Below, in pieces: positions 41,578-51,077 of a stretch of DNA of 64,000 nt; the stretch's first letter is position 1, and the number at the start of each line of letters is the position of its first letter. A model generated the notes under the pieces. The model was not told the origin of the DNA. It made no database searches and saw nothing but the letters and a program-made list of their open reading frames with translations. This DNA comes from Abyssicoccus albus. GTDB taxonomy: Bacteria > Bacillota > Bacilli > Staphylococcales > Abyssicoccaceae. Made by a program: the position numbers and the translations under genes. The DNA is taken from assembly GCF_003815035.1 (NCBI RefSeq), contig NZ_RKRK01000002.1, positions 900,811 to 964,810 of the forward strand, given 5' to 3'.

Positions 41578-42139
41578 ACTTTGTATACTTATACAACCTA
41601 AACTGATAACCCCAATACTTCTTTAGTTCTGAAGACCAGTTTTGTAATGCATCCTTCTTCATATACCATCTTGTTCCATCTTGAGGTAAAGCAGATACGT
41701 AAGTTAGATCAAAGCGATTTCTATTCTCTCGATCAAAAATCATTTTCGAGCGCTTCATATGGTAATCACTCGAGACAATAATCGCGGAATCATACTCTAA
41801 CTGTTGTGCTATTGATAATGTATAAGTTGCATTCGTGAATGTATTATAAGCGTGACGTTCATGAATAATATCTTCTCTGTTAATCCCTAATTTCATTGCA
41901 AGTGCAACACTTTGAGTTGATGTTTCATGTTCAATAACGGGTGAAATCATGACTTTATTTGCATACCCTTGACGATATAATTCAGCAGTTTTTTCCATTC
42001 TTTCAGGACCACCACCACCCAACATAATAATCACATCAGATTTTTTGGGTTTTTCCGAGTAATTCAGATTTAAACTATCAAGAAATAATAATAATAAAAT
42101 TATAAATATAACCATCAATTTAACTTTAGATATTTTCAT
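41576..42139 (-). CDS. DUF218 (YdcF/SanA-like) membrane-anchored protein
   Basis: 187 residues from ATG 42139 (an ATG just before is possible). One N-terminal membrane anchor (about 5-22). The DUF218 fold follows: DVIIMLGGGGPERMEKTAELYRQG, SVALAMKLGINREDIIHERHAYNT and SAIIVSSDYHMKRSKMIF. Such proteins lie near cell-envelope genes, and the biochemical role is not firmly known. A strong terminator separates it from the capsule operon upstream, so it is not clearly part of it. Confidence 0.8.
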   Translation of the reverse strand: MKISKVKLMVIFIILLLLFLDSLNLNYSEKPKKSDVIIMLGGGGPERMEKTAELYRQGYANKVMISPVIEHETSTQSVALAMKLGINREDIIHERHAYNTFTNATYTLSIAQQLEYDSAIIVSSDYHMKRSKMIFDRENRNRFDLTYVSALPQDGTRWYMKKDALQNWSSELKKYWGYQFRLYKYTK

Positions 42140-42154
42140 CATATCGCCTCAAAT

Positions 42155-42184
42155 AAAAAAGCTTAGTATATGATTATACTAAGC
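42155..42184 (-). terminator. Terminator of the capsule operon
   Basis: GCTTAGTATA (42161-42170), TGAT loop, TATACTAAGC (42175-42184), with six A before it making a U-tract on the minus transcript. Ends the operon that begins at the PglF-like gene. Confidence 0.9.
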
Positions 42185-42194
42185 CATTCACATT

Positions 42195-43325
42195 TTAAAA
42201 TAAAGAATTAATAATTTCTATCACACGTTCTTGTTGTTCTTCTGTCATCTTCGTATCTGATGGAAGACATATTCCATAGTTAAACAAGTAAGCAGCAATA
42301 TCTTCATCCATAGAGATAAAGTCGTTATCTTCAAAGACCAGTTGTAAGTGCATTGGTTTCCAAACATGTCTTGCTTCAATGTTTGATTCTTGTAATTTAG
42401 CAATTACGTCACTTGGTCTTATATCAGTTTTATCCGGATTAATGACCGCGGTAGATAACCAACGATTACTCTTAGAGTTCGGTAATTCTTCCATTAATTC
42501 AATCGCGTCTATCCCCTTTAGTCCTTCAACATAGCGATCAAAAATCGCTCTCTTCTGATTCACACGCTCATCCAATACTTCCATTTGACCACGACCGATA
42601 CCGGCACTTACATTGCTTAAGCGATAGTTATATCCAACCATACTATGTTGATAATATGGTGCATTATCGCGAGCTTGCGTTGCTTTTTTTAGGGCTAACT
42701 TTATATTATCTTCAGACTCTGAAATAATCATTCCACCACCTGAAGTGGTAATGATTTTATTTCCATTGAATGAAAATATGCCGTAATCACCGAATGTACC
42801 ACTCATCTGACCTTGATAAACTGATCCTAATGATTCAGCTGCATCTTCAACAATTGGAACATCATATGAATCACAGATTGCCTTAATTTCATCAAACCTA
42901 CAAGATTGACCATATAGATTTACTGCTACAACAGCTTTCGGTAATTGACCCTTCTGTTCATACTGTTCAAATGCCTTTTTCAATGCTTTCGGACACATAT
43001 TCCAAGAATCGCGTTCTGAATCAATGAAGACTGGTTTACCACCTAAGTATAATACAGGATTAGCACTTGCACTAAATGTGAGTGATGAAACAAATACAAT
43101 ATCGTCACGTTGAACACCTAATAAATCTAAAGCAATATGAATCGCAGCTGTCCCGCTACTCAATGCACACGCAGCAGGTGTCCCAACATAAGATTTCACT
43201 TGATTTTCAAATTCATTCACATTATTACCAAGAGGTGCGATCCAATTCGTATCAAATGCTTCCTGTACATATTTCTCTTCCGTCCCACCCATATGAGGTG
43301 ATGACAAGAATATTCTTTCAGACAT
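42195..43325 (-). CDS. DegT/DnrJ/EryC1-type aminotransferase, PglE/EpsN-like
   Basis: 376 residues, PLP-dependent. SGTAAIHIALDLLGV, DAAESLGS and the Lys in FNGNKIITTSGGGM. It resembles PglE/EpsN, which aminate UDP-4-keto-6-deoxy-GlcNAc at C4. With the PglF-, PglD- and PglC-like genes it completes a bacillosamine-type sugar route. Last gene of the operon. The sugar identity is inferred. Confidence 0.85.
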   Translation of the reverse strand: MSERIFLSSPHMGGTEEKYVQEAFDTNWIAPLGNNVNEFENQVKSYVGTPAACALSSGTAAIHIALDLLGVQRDDIVFVSSLTFSASANPVLYLGGKPVFIDSERDSWNMCPKALKKAFEQYEQKGQLPKAVVAVNLYGQSCRFDEIKAICDSYDVPIVEDAAESLGSVYQGQMSGTFGDYGIFSFNGNKIITTSGGGMIISESEDNIKLALKKATQARDNAPYYQHSMVGYNYRLSNVSAGIGRGQMEVLDERVNQKRAIFDRYVEGLKGIDAIELMEELPNSKSNRWLSTAVINPDKTDIRPSDVIAKLQESNIEARHVWKPMHLQLVFEDNDFISMDEDIAAYLFNYGICLPSDTKMTEEQQERVIEIINSLF

Positions 43326-43336
43326 ATAATCGTCTC

Positions 43337-43963
43337 CTAATCTATATTTTTAATCACTTGAGCAGGGTTACCAACCGCAACGACCTTATCTGATAAATTC
43401 TGAACGACAACCGCACCTGCTCCAACGATACTTTTTGAACCGATTGTTTGATTGGGAATCACCGTTGCATTCGACCCAATATGTGTCAACGAACCAACTG
43501 ACACAGTTCCAGCTAATGTTGCTGCAGGCGAGATATGAACATAATCATCTATCCTATTATCATGCTCAATAATAGCTCCTGTATTGATTATGCTATGTGC
43601 CCCAATTGTACTAGATGAATTAATGACAACGTTAGGCATTATAACAGTACCTGGTCCTATGATAACACTATCAGATACAATGGCACTCGGATCAATAACC
43701 GCAGCAAATCGATCATCAGATAAATTAAATTGATCTACAATACGTTTCCTAACATAGTTATTACCGATTGCGATAATAAATTGATACTCAATATATTTCA
43801 AAATTTGATCAGTATGATCATAAAATATATCTTCTCTCACATGATATTCTTCGATATTACCATCAAGAATTCCCACCAATTCAAGCTCTGAATTACGCTG
43901 AATCATATCTTTAATGACTTTAGCATGACCACCATTACCAATCATGACAATAGACTTAACCAT
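43337..43963 (-). CDS. Sugar acetyltransferase, PglD/NeuD/EpsM-like
   Basis: 208 residues. N-terminal Rossmann part (VMIGNGGHAKVIKDMI) and left-handed beta-helix hexapeptide repeats (about 90-200, AIVSDSVIIGPGTVIMPNVV). This two-part layout is that of PglD, which acetylates the C4 amine. Overlaps the preceding sugar transferase by eight bases and precedes the aminotransferase by 11. Acetyl acceptor inferred from context. Confidence 0.85.
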   Translation of the reverse strand: MVKSIVMIGNGGHAKVIKDMIQRNSELELVGILDGNIEEYHVREDIFYDHTDQILKYIEYQFIIAIGNNYVRKRIVDQFNLSDDRFAAVIDPSAIVSDSVIIGPGTVIMPNVVINSSSTIGAHSIINTGAIIEHDNRIDDYVHISPAATLAGTVSVGSLTHIGSNATVIPNQTIGSKSIVGAGAVVVQNLSDKVVAVGNPAQVIKNID

Positions 43964-44555
43964 CTACAACAGACCCTTTAAACTTCTCCATCGTCACTTG
44001 TCCTTCTTGGTTAATCCCTTCACTCTTAAAAACTTTAATAAATGTTAAATATAATATATACATATCTAACATGAACGATTGATTATCAACATACCAAACA
44101 TCTAACTTAAACTTCTCTTCCCATGAAATCGCATTACGACCATTCACTTGAGCCCAACCGGTAATCCCAGGTTTAACTTCCAAACGACGACGCTGTTCGT
44201 CATTGTATAATTCGTTATATTCCATTAAAAGTGGTCTTGGACCGACTAATGAAATATCCCCTTTAATGACGTTAATTAACTGTGGTAATTCATCTAAAGA
44301 ATATTTTCTTAAAAATTGACCTGTTGATGTCAATCTTTGATCATCTGGTAATAATTCACCATTTTCATTCGTTTCATTTGTCATCGTTCTAAATTTATAC
44401 AGTTCAAACGGCTTACCATGTTGACCAGGTCGTATTTGTTTGAATAGAATAGGATTACCTATTTTTTTCTTAACGACAATTGCAGTACCTAGAATGATTG
44501 GTGCTGTTAATATCAATCCTAATGATGATGATGAAATATCAAAGATTCGTTTCAT
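43956..44555 (-). CDS. Undecaprenyl-phosphate sugar phosphotransferase, PglC/EpsL-like
   Basis: 199 residues from the ATG at 44555 (AAGGTGG site); the upstream GTG sits inside the site. Monotopic phosphoglycosyl transferase: re-entrant N-terminal helix (about 8-30), ELYKFRTM, then KYSLDELPQLINVIKGDISLVGPRPLL with the Asp-Glu catalytic dyad. The short form without extra membrane segments matches PglC. It starts the lipid-linked repeat unit with a phospho-sugar. Confidence 0.9.
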   Translation of the reverse strand: MKRIFDISSSSLGLILTAPIILGTAIVVKKKIGNPILFKQIRPGQHGKPFELYKFRTMTNETNENGELLPDDQRLTSTGQFLRKYSLDELPQLINVIKGDISLVGPRPLLMEYNELYNDEQRRRLEVKPGITGWAQVNGRNAISWEEKFKLDVWYVDNQSFMLDMYILYLTFIKVFKSEGINQEGQVTMEKFKGSVVDG

Positions 44556-44565
44556 ATAAACCACC

Positions 44566-45789
44566 TTACTTATTCAAATCTTCCTCTATATACTTTATAA
44601 GTTTTGAGGAGTTTATTTCCCAATTATGATTTTCCATAACAAACTGATATCCTTTCTCACCAAGAGATTTCAGTTCATTGACATTCATATTATTCAAAGT
44701 CTTGGCTAAATTTTCGCTGTAATTTTCACGAATAACATATCCAGAATCCGCTTTTTGAAGCGGAGAATCATCGATATCACATAGTAAAATAACTGGTAGT
44801 TTATTGGACATATAATCAAATAATTTATTAGGACTAATTCCCCATTTAAATACTGGAGATTCTTTTAATGGCAATAATCCTATATCTGCTCTAGATAAAA
44901 TCGTCGGTATAAGACTTTTATTCACTGAATCAGCTAAATAAACATTTTTAATATCTTCATCACTTACTCTGTCAATTAATTTAGATTTATTAGGTCCATC
45001 TCCAATGAGTAAAAAAGAAAATTGATCACTTGTTATTTTGGATGCATTTAAAATTTCATCTAAATTATTGGCTAATCCGTGTGTTCCAGTATATATCACA
45101 ATAGTTTTATTTTTGTTTTGTTCAAAATAATTCGTCAGTTCAATCGGAAGCTCTTCATTTTTATCAGATAATCTTTTAGGATCGATACCATTAGGCAAAT
45201 AAATAATTTTATCTGAATTAATTCCTTTTGATTCGACGTAACCTTTGGCATTTTCAAATAAAACAATAATTCTATCTGCTTTTTTAAATAAAAATTTTTC
45301 AACTGCATACAAAGCATATATAACAGGATTATTTTTAGTAAGCTTACCTAAGTCAATTAAAGACTGAGGCCATAAATCTCGTTCCTCAAAATAGAATAAA
45401 CTATTCTTACGTTTTGCAACAATATATCCTAAAACCGCTGCTAACGGATGTACTAAACTACCAATCACAAGATCAGGCTGACCATATATCTTTTTTGAAA
45501 TATTATGAGCATTTTTAAAATATGTTAACATATTCAATACTCTTTTATAATCATTACCTTCATATTCATAAGTTTTAATCCAAATAAACTCTACACCATC
45601 ATGAATTTCTTTTTTGAATTGTTCCTCATTATATAAATGTTCCTCTTTACGAGTTTGATGATTAAATGATGAGGCGAAAATTTTCACTTTATGACCTTGT
45701 TTAACTAAGTACTTAGCTAAATCGTAATGCCTAGTTCCACCACCAGATTTAGGACCAATAGCGTAATGATTAAAAATCCATATTTCCAT
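44566..45789 (-). CDS. Glycosyltransferase family 4, WbuB-like
   Basis: 407 residues. GT-B fold: N-terminal NHYAIGPKSGGGTRHYDLAKYL, linker NGIDP, and the C-terminal donor half with SNKLFDYMSNKLPVIL (Glu/Asp donor site). WbuB-like proteins add a second amino sugar to the lipid-linked primer. Lower in GC and richer in Lys/Asn than the genes on either side. Five bases from the acetyltransferase gene upstream. Confidence 0.8.
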   Translation of the reverse strand: MEIWIFNHYAIGPKSGGGTRHYDLAKYLVKQGHKVKIFASSFNHQTRKEEHLYNEEQFKKEIHDGVEFIWIKTYEYEGNDYKRVLNMLTYFKNAHNISKKIYGQPDLVIGSLVHPLAAVLGYIVAKRKNSLFYFEERDLWPQSLIDLGKLTKNNPVIYALYAVEKFLFKKADRIIVLFENAKGYVESKGINSDKIIYLPNGIDPKRLSDKNEELPIELTNYFEQNKNKTIVIYTGTHGLANNLDEILNASKITSDQFSFLLIGDGPNKSKLIDRVSDEDIKNVYLADSVNKSLIPTILSRADIGLLPLKESPVFKWGISPNKLFDYMSNKLPVILLCDIDDSPLQKADSGYVIRENYSENLAKTLNNMNVNELKSLGEKGYQFVMENHNWEINSSKLIKYIEEDLNK

Positions 45790-45793
45790 ATCA

Positions 45794-46504
45794 TTACTCC
45801 TGATTCCTTAAAAGTTGTTTATCTGCTACTTTGCTAACTTCTTTAGCGGGTGTTCCAACTACTAAGCTTTCTTTTTCGACATCTCGTGATACGATACTAC
45901 CTGCAGCAACAGTACCATCTTCATGAATCACTTTACCTGGTAAAATTGTTGCATTTGCTCCAATACGCCCACCTGTTTTCACAGTCGTTCCTTTGAAATG
46001 ATTATATCTTTCTTTATCTCTTGCCATGTAATTATCATTTGTCGTCACGACACATGGTGCGATAAAAACATAATCTTCTATTGTAGAATATGCAGTAATA
46101 TAACAGTTCGTTTCAAGTTTACACTTCTTACCTACTGTACATTCATTTTCAATAGCAACTCCACGACCTACAATAGTTCCTTCTCCAACCGTAACTTTTT
46201 CACGAACAGTTGCTAAATCAGCAACAAACACATCATTTGCAATCTTTGCATTCACATAGATAATTGCAGATGTCCCAATCGTTACTCCATCACCTAGCTC
46301 ACACGGAGGGAAATCTTTTACTTCAGGCATAATGGATGATTTTGCACGAGTTGGTTTTTTTCCAATTACCGCATTATCCATAATAATTACATTTGATCCT
46401 ATTTTAGTATCATCATAGATAGTGACATTATTTCCAATAATAACATTATCTCCAAACTCAACATTTTGACCTATAACGACATTTTGACCTTTTTGAATAC
46501 TCAA
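45794..46504 (-). CDS. Hexapeptide-repeat N-acetyltransferase, WbpD/WlbB-like
   Basis: 236 residues if it starts at the TTG at 46504, which has AAGGAG eight bases upstream; a GTG at 46513 lies too near the site. Left-handed beta-helix throughout (VVIGQNVEFGDNVIIGNNVTI and so on), with a loop CVVTTNDNY and YNHFKGTTVKTGGRIGANATI as in WbpD. Predicted to acetylate the 3-amine of UDP-GlcNAc3NA. Part of the five-enzyme Wbp-like set. Confidence 0.8.
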   Translation of the reverse strand: MSIQKGQNVVIGQNVEFGDNVIIGNNVTIYDDTKIGSNVIIMDNAVIGKKPTRAKSSIMPEVKDFPPCELGDGVTIGTSAIIYVNAKIANDVFVADLATVREKVTVGEGTIVGRGVAIENECTVGKKCKLETNCYITAYSTIEDYVFIAPCVVTTNDNYMARDKERYNHFKGTTVKTGGRIGANATILPGKVIHEDGTVAAGSIVSRDVEKESLVVGTPAKEVSKVADKQLLRNQE

Positions 46505-46554
46505 ATTTATCACTCCTTAATCTTATTATATGTATTATAACTAATTTATAGCAA

Positions 46555-46584
46555 TTAATAGCCAGTCCTAGGACTGGCTATTAA
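46555..46584. repeat. 30-bp perfect palindrome inside the capsule operon
   Basis: The arms are TTAATAGCCAGTCCT and its exact complement, without any loop. It lies six bases after the WbpI-like stop codon. As RNA it would form a hairpin of about 12 bp with a weak following U-tract (ATTAATTG). Could be a leaky terminator or mRNA processing/stability site. Confidence 0.7.
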
Positions 46585-46589
46585 GATTT

Positions 46590-47663
46590 TCACATTATAT
46601 AGTATTCCTTAATTTTATCGATAATTTTATCAGCAGCATGTCCATTCCCATACGCATCAAATATTTCTTGACCTGGACGAATTGTTTTTAACTCATCGGC
46701 TAAATTATTATTCAATGGATCAATTAATTTGTTCCATCCAAGATCAATTGTTTCAGTCCATTCAGTTTGATTACGTAAAGTTAGACAAGGTACTTGGGCA
46801 AAATATGCTTCTTTTTGAACTCCACCAGAATCAGTTACAATTGCATATGCATTTTTTTCTACCAATAACATTTCCAAATATGAGATAGGCTCAACAATTC
46901 TGATATTATTTGATATTTTCACTATTTCATCAAATCCATATTCTTTAATCAATTTATTCGTTCTTGGATGTAAAGGTAAAAATACTTCCTTTTCAAGTTC
47001 AGCGAATGAGTTCAAAATTGCTTTTAATTTATCTGGATTATTAGTATTTTCTGCTCTATGAATCGTACCTAATATATATTCACTTTTTTCTAATTCAAAA
47101 TCAGATAATGAATATTTTTCTTCAGCAAGTTTGATATTATAAAGTACAGCATCCATCATCACATCTCCTACATTGAAAACACCTTTCTCAATACCTTCTT
47201 TTGAAAGATTAGATTTTGCATTTTCACTAGGAATAAGTAATAAATCAGATAAATGATCTGTTAATATTCTATTTTGTTCTTCAGGCATATCTTTATTAAA
47301 ACTACGTAATCCCGCTTCAATATGAATTAAAGGTACGAGTCTTTTACTAGCCACTAATGCCCCAGCTAAAGTAGAATTCGTATCTCCATATACAAGGACA
47401 ACATCTGGTTGTTCCTTTTCAAAGATTTCTTCTAATTTAATCATCATTTCGCCAGTCTGTTTTCCGTGAGGACCAGAACCTACTCCTAAATTATAATCAG
47501 GTTTTGGAATATTTAATTCATCAAAGAAAACACCATTCATATTGTAGTCATAATGCTGGCCAGTATTGATTAATATTTCCTCAAATTCTTTTCTTAACTT
47601 TCTAGAAACTGCAGCAATTTTAACTAATTGTGGACGAGTTCCTGCAACTGTTAATATTTTCAT
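46590..47663 (-). CDS. UDP-sugar 2-epimerase (non-hydrolysing), WbpI/WlbD-like
   Basis: 357 residues. GTRPQLVKIAAVSRKLR, NTGQHYDYNMNGVFFDEL, VYGDTNSTLAGAL and HIEAGLRSFNKDMPEEQNR. The SFN-x-MPEEQNR stretch is the WbpI form rather than the YPEExNR of MnaA/WecB. Predicted to epimerise UDP-GlcNAc3NAcA to UDP-ManNAc3NAcA. A second candidate is plain UDP-GlcNAc 2-epimerase, less likely given the neighbours. Confidence 0.85.
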   Translation of the reverse strand: MKILTVAGTRPQLVKIAAVSRKLRKEFEEILINTGQHYDYNMNGVFFDELNIPKPDYNLGVGSGPHGKQTGEMMIKLEEIFEKEQPDVVLVYGDTNSTLAGALVASKRLVPLIHIEAGLRSFNKDMPEEQNRILTDHLSDLLLIPSENAKSNLSKEGIEKGVFNVGDVMMDAVLYNIKLAEEKYSLSDFELEKSEYILGTIHRAENTNNPDKLKAILNSFAELEKEVFLPLHPRTNKLIKEYGFDEIVKISNNIRIVEPISYLEMLLVEKNAYAIVTDSGGVQKEAYFAQVPCLTLRNQTEWTETIDLGWNKLIDPLNNNLADELKTIRPGQEIFDAYGNGHAADKIIDKIKEYYIM

Positions 47664-47675
47664 AAGCCCCTCCGA

Positions 47676-48788
47676 TTACTTATTATAAAATTCAACTATC
47701 TTTTCGATTACATAGTCCTGCTTTTCTCTAGGTAATTCAGGCCACATTGGCAATGAGATTGCTTCTTTAGTTGCTTTTTCAGTTTCAGGGAAATCTCCTT
47801 CTTTATATCCTAAATGTTCAAATACAGGTTGTAAGTGTAATGGTACTGGATAATATATCATCGATGCAATATCATTATCTGCTAAAAATTGTTTGAGTTC
47901 GTCTCTTTTTTCAACACGTAAAGTATACTGATGGAATACGTGATGATAACCTTCTTTAATTGTAGGTGTCTTAACATATTCTGATACTTTAGCATTTAGT
48001 TGCTCAGTATAGTATGCGGCGCGCTCACGTCGTGCTTCAGAATAACTTTCTAAATGTTTGAATTTAACATTTAGCACAGCCGCTTGTAACTCATCTAAAC
48101 GACTGTTATAGCCAAGCACTTTGTGGTAATACTTCGGCTTAGAACCATGTACTCGGATAATTTTTGACATTTCATCAATTTCTGAATGGTTTGTCACAAT
48201 CATCCCCCCATCACCATATGCGCCTAAGTTCTTTGTAGGGAAAAATGAATATGTAGCAGCAGTACCAAGTTCTCCAACTTGCTTACCATTTGCAGAAGAT
48301 CCAATCGCTTGGGCAGCATCTTCAACCACAGCTAAATTATGTTTCTCTGCAATTTTCATAATTGCTTCCATATCAGCCATTTGACCATATAAATGAACTG
48401 GAATAATCGCTTTAGTTTTATCAGTAATAGCTTCTTCAATTTTATAGGGATCAATATTAAATGTTTCAGGGTCAATATCAACAAATACTGGCTTAGCATT
48501 AGCACGAGCAATCGCTCCACCTGTCGCAAAGAAAGTGAACGGCGTTGTAATCACTTCATGACCTTCTTCTACACCAGCTGCTTGAAGAGCAATATGAATA
48601 GCATCTGAACCATTACCAACACCAATTCCAAAATCACAATTGCTCATTTTCGCAACATCTGCTTCAAGTTTTTTAACATTATCACCTAAAATAAATCGAG
48701 ATGAAGACATAACCTCATCCAAATTCTGCAATACTTCTTCTTTAATCCCTTGATACTGTTCACCTAAATCTAACATTTGTACTTTCAT
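47676..48788 (-). CDS. DegT/DnrJ/EryC1-type aminotransferase, WbpE/WlbC-like
   Basis: 370 residues. VQMLDLGEQYQGIKEEVLQN start, GVGNGSDAIHIALQAAGV, DAAQAIGSSANGK and the PLP Lys in SFFPTKNLGAYGDGG, as in WbpE. Predicted to aminate the 3-keto sugar made by the WbpB-like oxidoreductase. Start overlaps the stop of the upstream glycosyltransferase (TAATG). Confidence 0.88.
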   Translation of the reverse strand: MKVQMLDLGEQYQGIKEEVLQNLDEVMSSSRFILGDNVKKLEADVAKMSNCDFGIGVGNGSDAIHIALQAAGVEEGHEVITTPFTFFATGGAIARANAKPVFVDIDPETFNIDPYKIEEAITDKTKAIIPVHLYGQMADMEAIMKIAEKHNLAVVEDAAQAIGSSANGKQVGELGTAATYSFFPTKNLGAYGDGGMIVTNHSEIDEMSKIIRVHGSKPKYYHKVLGYNSRLDELQAAVLNVKFKHLESYSEARRERAAYYTEQLNAKVSEYVKTPTIKEGYHHVFHQYTLRVEKRDELKQFLADNDIASMIYYPVPLHLQPVFEHLGYKEGDFPETEKATKEAISLPMWPELPREKQDYVIEKIVEFYNK

Positions 48789-49861
48789 TATAAATCCTCC
48801 TTACATAGATTTTCATAAATATTAATCAGTTTTAAACTTTCACTTTCCCAATTGAATACATTCTCAATTGCTTTCCTACCGTTTTCCCCCATTTTTGAAG
48901 CAATTTCTTGATTATTTGCCAAATAATTAATTGCACTTACAATTTCATTTTCATGCACTGGATTAACAGTTATACCAACATTGTATTCGTCAACCAATTC
49001 TTTCCATTCTGTGAAATTTGAACATATTACTGGTAATCCAGCTGACATGTACTCAAACATTTTATTTGGACGTGCGTTAATGTGATTAGGTTCAGGTAAA
49101 AAAGTTACTAGTCCAGCGATACTTTTGCTCATTAATTTTCCAACTTGATTTCTTTCTAGATTTCCGAGTAATTTCAAATTATTTTTTTTATCTATATCCC
49201 TGACATTACCTGCAACATGTATTTCTATATCATCTAATAAATTAGAAACTTTCGTTAATACTTTACTACCTCTAACTTCTGATAATCCACCTACATAACA
49301 CACTATCCTTTCTTTACTCATATTTTCAGGGTTATTTAATTCATTGAGTAAAGGATAGTTATTAATACATATTGTATTTTTATTAAGTTTTTTAAATCTT
49401 TGTTCTATAAATGGAGTAGCTGTAATAATAAAACTTAGTCTTTTACTTATATAATTCTCAATATTTTCAGCTATAAAACTAACTAATTTTCTTATATATT
49501 TATGAATATAGTGTTTAGATAAAATTGCTCTTGGAAGATCTTCATGAGCATCATATATAACATGCATTTTGTAATATTTTTTTAAAATATAGCCGTATAT
49601 TAAAAACTCAGGATCATGAAAATGAATAATTTTTGGCTTTAATTTTTTTATTTTTTTAAATAACAGCCAATTATCAACAATCATTCTTTTAATTCTACTA
49701 TGACTTTTTTTAATTGTAATATGATCTTCATTTAAAATTGTCTTATCATTACACGGTACTAAATACCGCACCTTAAAACCATTATCTAACAAACTACAAA
49801 CTTCTTTTCTATAAATTCTTATGTCCAATGGATTATGGGCGGTTGAAATATGAAGTATCAT
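48788..49861 (-). CDS. Glycosyltransferase family 4
   Basis: 357 residues. N-terminal HISTAHNPLDIRIYRKEVCSL is the usual opening of a group of capsule/LPS glycosyltransferases; C-terminal donor motif RPNKMFEYMSAGLPVICSNF. AT-rich with many Lys, Ile and Asn codons, like the next three genes. Donor and acceptor unknown. Overlaps the flippase by 29 bases. Confidence 0.82.
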   Translation of the reverse strand: MILHISTAHNPLDIRIYRKEVCSLLDNGFKVRYLVPCNDKTILNEDHITIKKSHSRIKRMIVDNWLLFKKIKKLKPKIIHFHDPEFLIYGYILKKYYKMHVIYDAHEDLPRAILSKHYIHKYIRKLVSFIAENIENYISKRLSFIITATPFIEQRFKKLNKNTICINNYPLLNELNNPENMSKERIVCYVGGLSEVRGSKVLTKVSNLLDDIEIHVAGNVRDIDKKNNLKLLGNLERNQVGKLMSKSIAGLVTFLPEPNHINARPNKMFEYMSAGLPVICSNFTEWKELVDEYNVGITVNPVHENEIVSAINYLANNQEIASKMGENGRKAIENVFNWESESLKLINIYENLCKEDL

Positions 49862-51077
49862 CGAGGAACCTCCTATTAATCATATTGAAAACAATAATTG
49901 AAAATAACCCTAATAAACTATAAAGTGATAAAATGAAGATTGAAATAATAATCGTTTTTTCAAAGTTTAAGTAACTCATAAATACCAACAGTATAATCGA
50001 TATCAAAAATGAGCAAATAACTATATATGATGTCCAAGGTTTCTCTGTAATTGCATCAATTGGATTACGTAATAAATTATAAATTGATAGAGGAATAATT
50101 CCTAATATTATCATTATTATACTAAATGAAAAATTAAAATTAAAATTGATAATATTTAAAATCAAAGGTATAAAAAGGCACATTATAAAACCCATTGATA
50201 CAATAGTAATATACATATAAATTAATTTTTCCTTAAAAACTGTATATTCCTTTTTATTATTTAGATGTACAGTTTTTGATATTTTTGGAAGTAATAAAGT
50301 CCCTAAAGTATTAATAGGAAGTAAAATAAATGAGTAAAATTGAAAAATCTGACTCACATATCCCTTAAATTCATCGATATTAAAATTATCTATAACAAAA
50401 ATTGGTAACGTGAATATAAAAGATGCTATTAACAAACCTGGTAGTCTTTTAAAACCATATAATACAATATATTTTATATCAAATAAATTAAAGTTAAAAT
50501 TTCTATTTTTTAAAAAGAAAATCGAAATTATACTTAATGATATCATTAAATTTATTGTTAAAGAAACAACTGCTAAGTTATATATATACTCTCCTATATT
50601 GTCTGAAATAGTAAATGCAAAAAGTGGAGATATAATAAAATTGATGACATTCAAAATATTAAATACAATAAATTTTTCTAAACCACGAAAAATTGCATTA
50701 GTAATTCCAAATATTATTTGCGATATTATCAATATTTTAAATTGAAAAATATAACTGTTCTCACTAATAAAAAAGTTAAGTATTTTATTCGGGAATATAA
50801 CTACTAAAATTGATGAAATTAAAGTTATACTAAGCGATACTATTAATATATTTTCAAAATATTTCACTTTATAAATATTTCTAGGCACACTAACAGTTAG
50901 GCCAAATAGTAAAGTAACCCAGAATAAATCGCTCATCCTTTTTATTAAATAAAAATCTCCATAGTCCTCGGTACCAAAATTTCTTGTGATTAGAAACAAA
51001 ATACAGAGATTTGATACCGCAATTAAGCCTTGAATCAATATTGTTAAGATAACATCTTTTTTAAATTTATTTTTCAT
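49833..51077 (-). CDS. Wzx-type polysaccharide flippase
   Basis: 414 residues, about 12 membrane segments, with NFGTEDYGDFYLIKRMSDLF in the first loop, as in MATE/Wzx exporters. Predicted to flip the lipid-linked repeat unit to the outer face. Very AT-rich. Overlaps both neighbours. Family sure, specificity unknown. Confidence 0.85.
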   Translation of the reverse strand: MKNKFKKDVILTILIQGLIAVSNLCILFLITRNFGTEDYGDFYLIKRMSDLFWVTLLFGLTVSVPRNIYKVKYFENILIVSLSITLISSILVVIFPNKILNFFISENSYIFQFKILIISQIIFGITNAIFRGLEKFIVFNILNVINFIISPLFAFTISDNIGEYIYNLAVVSLTINLMISLSIISIFFLKNRNFNFNLFDIKYIVLYGFKRLPGLLIASFIFTLPIFVIDNFNIDEFKGYVSQIFQFYSFILLPINTLGTLLLPKISKTVHLNNKKEYTVFKEKLIYMYITIVSMGFIMCLFIPLILNIINFNFNFSFSIIMIILGIIPLSIYNLLRNPIDAITEKPWTSYIVICSFLISIILLVFMSYLNFEKTIIISIFILSLYSLLGLFSIIVFNMINRRFLDDTSYFNRP

